Assembly (NCBI GenBank): GCA_034508935.3
Contig: CM067450.1
Coordinates: 421,899-485,898, forward strand
From: Berghia stephanieae
Taxonomy: Eukaryota; Mollusca; Gastropoda; Nudibranchia; Aeolidiidae
Reading direction: 5' to 3'
DNA: 64,000 nucleotides
Positions within the stretch are counted from its first letter, which is position 1. The number at the start of each line of letters is the position of its first letter. Position numbers and translations under genes: made by a program. Below are positions 63,380-64,000 of this stretch, piece by piece. The notes beneath the pieces are model-generated. The model had not been told where the DNA came from, did not search any database, and was given only the letters and a program-made list of their open reading frames with translations.

Positions 63380-64000
63380 CATTGTTGTTCTTTTTATTAT
63401 TACTTTGTGGTATAGTGAAAAGACACTCGCTTTAGGATCGGAAGGACCTGGGTTCGAGCCTCGCTCAGTGCATAGTTGAGTCCTTGGAGAAGGCTCTTTA
63501 CTCACATTCTCTCATGAAATGGAGGTGTAAAATGAGTACCTGGCCGTTAACAGCGTTGTCTCTGTCCGAAAAAAATTGTAATATCCCCTAACAGGCTTCA
63601 TGTCCCATCCTACCTGTTAAATGTTGCTGTTGGCCACGGACCCCTTGTAAAGTGCTTTGAGCACGTTTAGTGGATATTGCGCCATATAAAGCTTATTTTT
63701 TTTAAGCTATTCATATTAACAAACTATTTTTTAAATTTCTTTCTTTCAGCAAGAAATGATATCTGCAATGAAGTTGTTTCAATGTTTGCTGCAGCAAACA
63801 TTCCCTTATCGAAGGTTGACCACCCAGCAGTCAGAAACTTCTTGCAGACAAGAGTTGAAAACGGTGGTGCCATTCCACAAGCTCATCAGCTGCAGGAATG
63901 CTACTTAAAGAGGGAGTTCACCAACAAAAAAGAAGTGGTGTATAAGAAAGTTATAAACAAGCCTGTGGCCATCATCTGTGATGAAATATCTGATGATGTT
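39918..64000 (+). CDS. GNL1: Guanine nucleotide-binding protein-like 1, 5' part (nine exons, continues)
   Basis: Exons 39918-39990, 47073-47283, 50316-50403, 51963-52091, 53879-54019, 56164-56467, 57952-58041, 61537-61722 and 61888-61940 have GT-AG sites and join in phase to 425 codons. The product follows vertebrate GNL1 from end to end: MPRKVPYSGKQKKQQLQDRK, FRLHFLKESDEV, LDFPKRPSWDYNISKEQLEK, LSYFELNLENWRQMWRVLEM, MAVAWKHYLQQCYPSIHVVL, QYKDGIVTLGCIGFPNVGKS. The GTPase is circularly permuted: G4 (NKID, residues 239-242) comes before G1 (GFPNVGKSS, 408-416), as in the YlqF/YawG family of ribosome-assembly GTPases. The DxxG (G3) exon lies beyond the window. The following exon is triplicated and abuts a transposon (see 62261-62492), so whether this allele is functional is uncertain. 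Confidence 0.94.
40754..41881 (+). CDS. LINE ORF1 protein with PHD-like finger and coiled coil
   Basis: 375 codons, intact. Ser-rich start, then a PHD/C4HC3-like zinc finger at residues 43-96 (CGKCEYVCKEIEKCLQCELC, QWFHTLC, YYCSKSC). It continues into a long Lys/Glu-rich coiled coil at about 110-225 and an RRM-like block at about 225-345 (RVKNVIMYGIPEAKDG ... VIRLGRREDRPRPMKISLMS). This order is typical of CR1/L2 ORF1 nucleic-acid chaperones that coat the element RNA. The ATG at 40754 is the first in frame. It lies 114 bp before ORF2. Confidence 0.9.
   Translation: MSLNSSSRKGRTGSASTSSGSSRKESPAPMGTNKAKAKAETETCGKCEYVCKEIEKCLQCELCDQWFHTLCEKIDDDTYQLLKKDSEKECPLLHYYCSKSCNKVASKFLGNFMQLEKEVDKLRKKVEDVDKSVNIIQKGEFTEEMIEIVKSTAKDEIEAYPMSEASEIKERLKRSTEEKSDRVRQDLNEMRKINETEEKKQAMVKKNLELEEERNERAKRVKNVIMYGIPEAKDGDNKEDIRKAQMVLKELQVHGNKDSLNPIEQVIRLGRREDRPRPMKISLMSTDQRNTALRNSKQLKDHKRECLQKVYIGADQTIMQREQAKELREELRRRREAGEDVVIYKKRVIFREKFSEQIRKRDSDVGGNDWDWDEE
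41996..44842 (+). pseudogene. LINE ORF2: endonuclease and reverse transcriptase, two frameshifts
   Basis: Segment 41996-43282 holds the apurinic-type endonuclease: LKFMYTNADSVMNKREELKA, IAITEAKPKN, IYRSPNS, IIMGDFNMPELEW and the catalytic SDH in GKSDHATIF. Segment 43230-44231 holds the reverse transcriptase: ESKSPGPDKLHPYILKNLAE, ANVTAIFKKGDRKNPENYRP, VIYLDFRKAFDKVPH, GVPQGSVLGPVLFLIYINDL and the catalytic FADD in KIFADDTKLYG. Segment 44138-44842 is the thumb and C-terminal part (EKDLGVFIDRKLNFKKQIKD, YANCIWYPKFEGDKDSLERV, RNFFSSRIVNNWNKL). Frame changes fall near 43255 (an A6 run) and 44215-44225 (GGGGAAAAAG). Family: CR1 clade. Confidence 0.92.
44930..46040. other. GNL1 intron 1, no recognised feature
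   Basis: A T-run followed by ten G lies at 45190-45211. No exon or transposon signature was found otherwise. Confidence 0.4.
46045..46160 (+). mobile_element. tRNA-derived SINE of a second family
   Basis: GGTCGTGGATAGCTCATGCA ... GTCTCCCCGCCAGG ... GGTCGCGGGTTTAAGTTCCC matches the A-box, anticodon-loop and B-box layout of a tRNA-derived head, followed by T-rich sequence. The stems do not pair as in a functional tRNA. Confidence 0.6.
46165..47072. other. End of GNL1 intron 1
   Basis: TATAAAA in GGGTATAAAAACCTCT at 46504 gives a promoter-like look, but no terminal repeats or gene could be assigned. A short tandem repeat of CTCCCCTGACACATACATTC occurs at 46970-47050 just before exon 2. Confidence 0.35.
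47073..47283 (+). CDS. GNL1: GNL1 exon 2
   Basis: Acceptor tatttcag|ATGGGC, donor AACAC|gtgaga. It encodes DGPKYLADWSDDDNDDDDDD then KNKTPTPLRVETAQSSDDGS, an acidic, Ser-rich linker. A (GAC)6 run makes the Asp tract, so its length is likely to vary. Confidence 0.85.
47284..48240. repeat. 37-bp minisatellite, about 25 copies, starting at the GNL1 exon 2 donor
   Basis: The unit is TTGGTGTCAAATTATTGGTT followed by GATTTTGATGTGTCACT. Variants swap ATTATTGG, ATTATAGG and GATCTAGA in a higher-order pattern. The first recognisable unit begins about ten bases after the splice site. Confidence 0.95.
48366..49015. mobile_element. pogo/Tigger-like remnant
   Basis: The left end TACAGTTGACTCCGCTTAAT then CGCACACC is mirrored at the right by GGTGTGTGATTATGCGGAGT near 48989-49008. 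The interior minus strand has a 66-codon frame (48825-48625: VPLTNTEKLDTVDKLRSFIQ) that could be a transposase C-terminal end. TA target duplication is plausible at the left side. Confidence 0.5.
49020..49290 (+). repeat. Composite dispersed element, 3' copy
   Basis: Matches the 3' half of the 14885-15777 element: GTGAGTGTGTTCCTTTTATT, GGATAAGACATTTAGGTGAT, TGTTGCAATCACCGTAAAAC. Confidence 0.6.
49290..49470 (+). mobile_element. tRNA-derived SINE, head truncated
   Basis: Starts at GAGCAGTGCATAGTTGAGTC and ends GAGCATGTTTATAGGATGTT then GCGCTATTAG. Confidence 0.7.
49480..50315. other. GNL1 intron 2 right part
   Basis: No recognised repeat end or exon. The sequence is less repetitive than its neighbours. 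Confidence 0.35.
50316..50403 (+). CDS. GNL1: GNL1 exon 3
   Basis: Acceptor cttctgtcag|CTTTCG, donor CATGAG|gtaaag. It encodes TFRLHFLKESDEVMDKRKKE then ARRAVKRLHE, the GNL1-specific basic helix. Confidence 0.93.
50410..51410. other. GNL1 intron 3 with a SINE fragment
   Basis: A tRNA-derived SINE without its tail lies at 50998-51175 (TTGACTCTGGTCTTTGGATC, GGGTTTGAGTCCCACTCTGA). TGGCAACCATTGCCA at 50971 forms a short hairpin. Nothing else was seen. Confidence 0.55.
51413..51766. repeat. (TAC)n and (AAT)n microsatellite block
   Basis: AAT/AAG triplets, then about 270 bp of TAC/ACT with interruptions, then pure AAT. Confidence 0.95.
51963..52091 (+). CDS. GNL1: GNL1 exon 4
   Basis: Acceptor tatttctag|ACAGAT, donor TTTCAA|gtaatt. 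It encodes TDVEFGFQDVYPPHFNLDFP then KRPSWDYNISKEQLEKQEKE; the LDFPKRPSW...SKEQL signature is diagnostic of GNL1. Confidence 0.96.
52190..52396. repeat. (AAT)n microsatellite
   Basis: AAT with AAG, GAT and TAT interruptions. Confidence 0.95.
52613..52915 (+). mobile_element. tRNA-derived SINE copy
   Basis: Head GTGTGGCTATGTGGTCTAGT, CTCTTTCCTCACATTCTCTC, TGTCTCGTCCTACATGTTAA and the tail CGTTTAGTGTATATTGGTCT. Confidence 0.82.
53100..53525 (-). mobile_element. Second-family SINE with internal 23-bp array
   Basis: The minus strand reads a tRNA-like head (CTCTGTGGTGTCATGGTAGT at 53505, GGTCTAAGGTTTGATCCCTC at 53450) and then TGTCTGGCCTGTTTTATACA. The 3' end holds about 12 copies of GTGTAAGATAAATATCTCAA plus CAA (53120-53372). 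A homologous element with a different array lies at 55370-55760. Confidence 0.6.
53879..54019 (+). CDS. GNL1: GNL1 exon 5
   Basis: Acceptor gattctcag|GCCTAT, donor TACCCG|gtcagt. It encodes AYLSAVISQPKADSLSYFEL then NLENWRQMWRVLEMADILLI and ISDVRYP, the conserved strand-helix unit that opens the permuted GTPase domain. Confidence 0.97.
54240..54320 (-). repeat. tRNA-like SINE head fragment
   Basis: The minus strand reads GGCCAGGTGGTGATACTGTA then GTTGTGGGTTAAAATCCTC, with A-box and B-box-like words. Confidence 0.45.
54655..55235 (-). mobile_element. LINE ORF2 3'-terminal fragment
   Basis: The minus strand encodes ILYELHWLSVKERIISKIAL then FCFKSLNDEAPDYIKSMLEI (55235-54990), and after a gap VWNNLPRRIREAKSIDNLKS (54937-54870), the end of CR1/L2-type ORF2. 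It is 5'-truncated and old. Confidence 0.75.
55370..55765 (-). mobile_element. Second-family SINE with internal 41-bp array
   Basis: Homologous to 53100-53525. The GAGAAGGCACTGGTGTAAGA plus TATAGATCTGAACAAATTAG unit is present five times (55372-55575), followed by GTGTATGAAACAGTGTCAGA and a tRNA-like head read on the minus strand. Confidence 0.6.
55796..56080 (+). mobile_element. tRNA-derived SINE copy
   Basis: Well-preserved head CTATGTGGTCTTGTGGTATG and B box GGGTTCGAGCCTCACTTGG, tail CGCTTTGAGCATGTTTAGTG. Confidence 0.87.
56164..56467 (+). CDS. GNL1: GNL1 exon 6 with the G4 motif
   Basis: Acceptor tgtttcag|GTCATC, donor CCAAAT|gtgagt. It carries LIVNKIDFVPAQMAVAWKHY (G4, NKID) and VVLFSS (G5-like), then a long basic/acidic insert (KKNRRSHQRRQKNKDNVDNG and Asp-rich). 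Confidence 0.95.
56640..57260 (+). mobile_element. LINE reverse transcriptase fragment
   Basis: Order of motifs: DDLHPYLLREV (56662), KANVTSVFKKGDRGSASSYQ and PIGLTCVLCKILESIVKGHG, ESQHGFRNK, then EIYLDFMKAFDSVPHEGLFL and IRGIPQGIVL. This is the CR1/Jockey palm and fingers. The copy is truncated at both ends, with a few frame breaks, in GNL1 intron 6. Confidence 0.85.
57611..57918. repeat. 62-bp tandem repeat, five copies, before GNL1 exon 7
   Basis: The unit begins TGTAGCAGAATGGAGTCGAT and ends GTCAATGTCAAA. The last copy ends 33 bp before the exon 7 acceptor. Confidence 0.95.
57952..58041 (+). CDS. GNL1: GNL1 exon 7
   Basis: Acceptor gtctccag|CCATGT, donor ATAAAG|gtaggt. It encodes SMFKRPGKGSTIPLGPTQLY then ELIAQIVKDK. 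The GPxQL element matches human LGPEQLL. Confidence 0.92.
58405..58575 (-). repeat. Dispersed CTGAAGA/GAAAC element copy
   Basis: Minus-strand reading: TTGGCTGAAAAAGGG, TTTTGAGCCCGAAACATTTC, then TTTTGAAGCTGCGATATTAA and AGTCCACAGCCTC. Confidence 0.65.
59070..59355 (+). mobile_element. tRNA-derived SINE copy
   Basis: Head ATCATGGCTAGTGGTATGAC, B box GATTTGAGTCCCACTC; the tail ends in GAGCATATATATAT instead of the usual GCGCTATATAA. Confidence 0.82.
59372..59444. repeat. (TTA)n microsatellite
   Basis: About 70 bp of TTA. Confidence 0.95.
59491..60760. repeat. 70-bp satellite, 18 copies, made from a LINE 3' end
   Basis: The unit is CTATCATCATCATTGCCTTT, TTCACCCTGGGTCAGGGTAT, AGGCCACAGACAAACAGTTT, CCATCCTTCT. 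On the minus strand it reads the last codons of the adjoining LINE (REGWKLLVCGLSPDPG, stop), its short 3' region and the (TGATGA) tail, then the same codons again. Copies are nearly identical, with GGGGATAGG or GGGTATAGG as the main variant. Confidence 0.95.
60700..61370 (-). mobile_element. LINE ORF2 C-terminal fragment, RTE-like
   Basis: The minus strand encodes FCYLGSIIDKDGGTEAEVKA, RIGKAQAAFTSLNRIWRTKD, NSNVKSVLLYGCETW (61367-61080), then RRRWRWIGHTLRKNDSTVTK, WNPQGRRSRGRPRGTWRRIK (61040-60702). These are the conserved thumb and C-terminal blocks of RTE-like non-LTR elements. One frameshift separates the two parts. The upstream reverse transcriptase is absent (5' truncation). It lies in GNL1 intron 7, antisense. 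Confidence 0.8.
61537..61722 (+). CDS. GNL1: GNL1 exon 8
   Basis: Acceptor atttctag|TGGACT, donor TATTG|gtgaga. It encodes VDLSGWKQ..., an acidic linker, and SPQYKDGIVTLGCIG, matching human RYKDGVVTIGCVG just before the P-loop. Confidence 0.95.
61735..61790. repeat. (CTT)n microsatellite
   Basis: Pure CTT run eight to ten bases after the GNL1 exon 8 donor. Confidence 0.95.
61888..61940 (+). CDS. GNL1: GNL1 exon 9 with the P-loop (G1)
   Basis: Acceptor ggttccag|GTTTCC, donor AAAAAG|gtgact. It encodes GFPNVGKSSVMNALTGKK; this short exon carries the phosphate-binding loop. Confidence 0.96.
61975..62150 (-). repeat. Dispersed CTGAAGA/GAAAC element copy
   Basis: The minus strand reads TTGGCTGAAGAAGGGCTTGT then AGCCCAAAATGTTCAGTGTT and TTTTGAATC. 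It sits in GNL1 intron 9, about 110 bp before the repeated exon copies. Confidence 0.65.
62261..62492 (+). CDS. GNL1: GNL1 exon 10 sequence in three 81-bp tandem copies
   Basis: Each unit holds VVSVSQTPGHTQHFQTIFLT, which is exactly what should follow GKK of exon 9 (human KVVSVSRTPGHTRYFQTYFLTP) and includes the G2 threonine. Units start at 62261, 62342 and 62423. 81 bp equals 27 codons, so all three stay in one open frame. The bases before VVSVS are TTTCAT, not the expected CAG acceptor, in every copy. The third copy stops at TTCCTGAC, where transposon sequence begins. These could be duplicated pseudo-exons, with the working exon farther on, or a damaged allele. Confidence 0.7.
62896..64000 (+). 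CDS. hAT transposase, CGGBP1-like N-terminal half (two exons, continues)
   Basis: Exons 62896-63208 and 63750-64000+ join in phase (G|CA, Ala). Residues 40-65 form a BED-type zinc finger: FCTPC, then H in DSHRNSADH. A basic stretch (KTKEERMKRSHATD) and KKQRTLDSVLKKPS follow, as in CGGBP1, a vertebrate protein derived from a hAT transposase. Exon 2 has EVVSMFAAANIPLSKVDHPA, VRNFLQTRVENGGAIPQAHQ and NKPVAIICDEISDD, where the acidic residues resemble the first catalytic Asp region of hAT. The start ATG at 62896 (MDKFLGLDMKKAK) was chosen because homology begins there; an in-frame ATG-less extension lies upstream. Donor GCAAG|gtgagt, acceptor tctttcag|CAAGAA. Confidence 0.8.
63305..63380. repeat. 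(ATT)/(GAT)n microsatellite
   Basis: Mixed ATT and GAT triplets directly before a SINE. Confidence 0.93.
63403..63695 (+). mobile_element. tRNA-derived SINE inside the hAT intron
   Basis: Excellent copy: head TTTGTGGTATAGTGAAAAGA, B box GGGTTCGAGCCTCGCTCAG, body AATGAGTACCTGGCCGTTAA, CAGCGTTGTCTCTGTCC, tail AAAGTGCTTTGAGCACGTTT then ATTGCGCCATATAAAGC. It inserted after the transposon, giving a relative age order. Confidence 0.88.

Larger units (their letters stand above)
62493..64000 (+). mobile_element. hAT-type DNA transposon, 5' part, inserted in the GNL1 exon copy
   Basis: Sequence unrelated to GNL1 starts after TTCCTGAC with a GCGGCCGCAA-rich palindromic region (62510-62580). It then encodes a BED-finger transposase in two exons. 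It is cut by the window end, so the second terminal repeat and the 8-bp duplication cannot be seen. Confidence 0.7.

Overview
This is eukaryotic (animal) nuclear DNA. Three intron-containing host genes can be rebuilt exon by exon. The rest is AT-rich non-coding DNA packed with minisatellites, microsatellites, SINEs, LINE copies and DNA transposons. The mix of CR1-type LINEs whose ORF1 carries a PHD-like finger, tRNA-derived SINEs ending in GCGCTATATAA and an XPG-nuclease-bearing DNA transposon suggests a marine invertebrate bilaterian, perhaps a lophotrochozoan. The species cannot be fixed from the sequence alone.

Layout. (1) 593-849, minus: an unidentified exon candidate pointing away from the next gene. 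(2) 1360-9224, plus: PLPP6, a PAP2-type polyprenyl diphosphate phosphatase in two exons, complete at 228 codons. Its 7.2-kb intron holds an old inverted LINE and two related satellites. (3) 9225-22398: no host gene seen; 16-bp, 28-bp, 69-bp and 82-bp tandem repeats, SINEs, MITEs and microsatellites. (4) 22399-39051, minus: ATAT1, alpha-tubulin N-acetyltransferase, nine exons that join in frame to 578 codons plus stop. Intron 3 contains a 4.5-kb DNA transposon (32161-36653) with terminal inverted repeats, coding for a transposase-like protein and an XPG/FEN-like nuclease. (5) 39052-39917: the short head-to-head promoter interval, holding a hAT-type MITE with a perfect 8-bp target duplication. 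(6) 39918 to beyond the window end, plus: GNL1, a circularly permuted GTPase. Nine exons join in frame to 425 codons, ending after the P-loop exon. Intron 1 carries a nearly complete CR1-type LINE. The next exon appears as three 81-bp tandem copies, and the last copy runs into a BED-finger hAT transposon related to CGGBP1 that continues past the window.

The three host genes act separately: PLPP6 in isoprenoid phosphate metabolism at the ER, ATAT1 in microtubule lumen acetylation, GNL1 as a nucleolar-type GTPase. The most notable architectural point is the ATAT1-GNL1 head-to-head pair, because the human orthologues also lie close together in the MHC class I region. A recurring theme is tandem repeats that grew out of other features: LINE coding tails, SINE heads and the first bases of introns.
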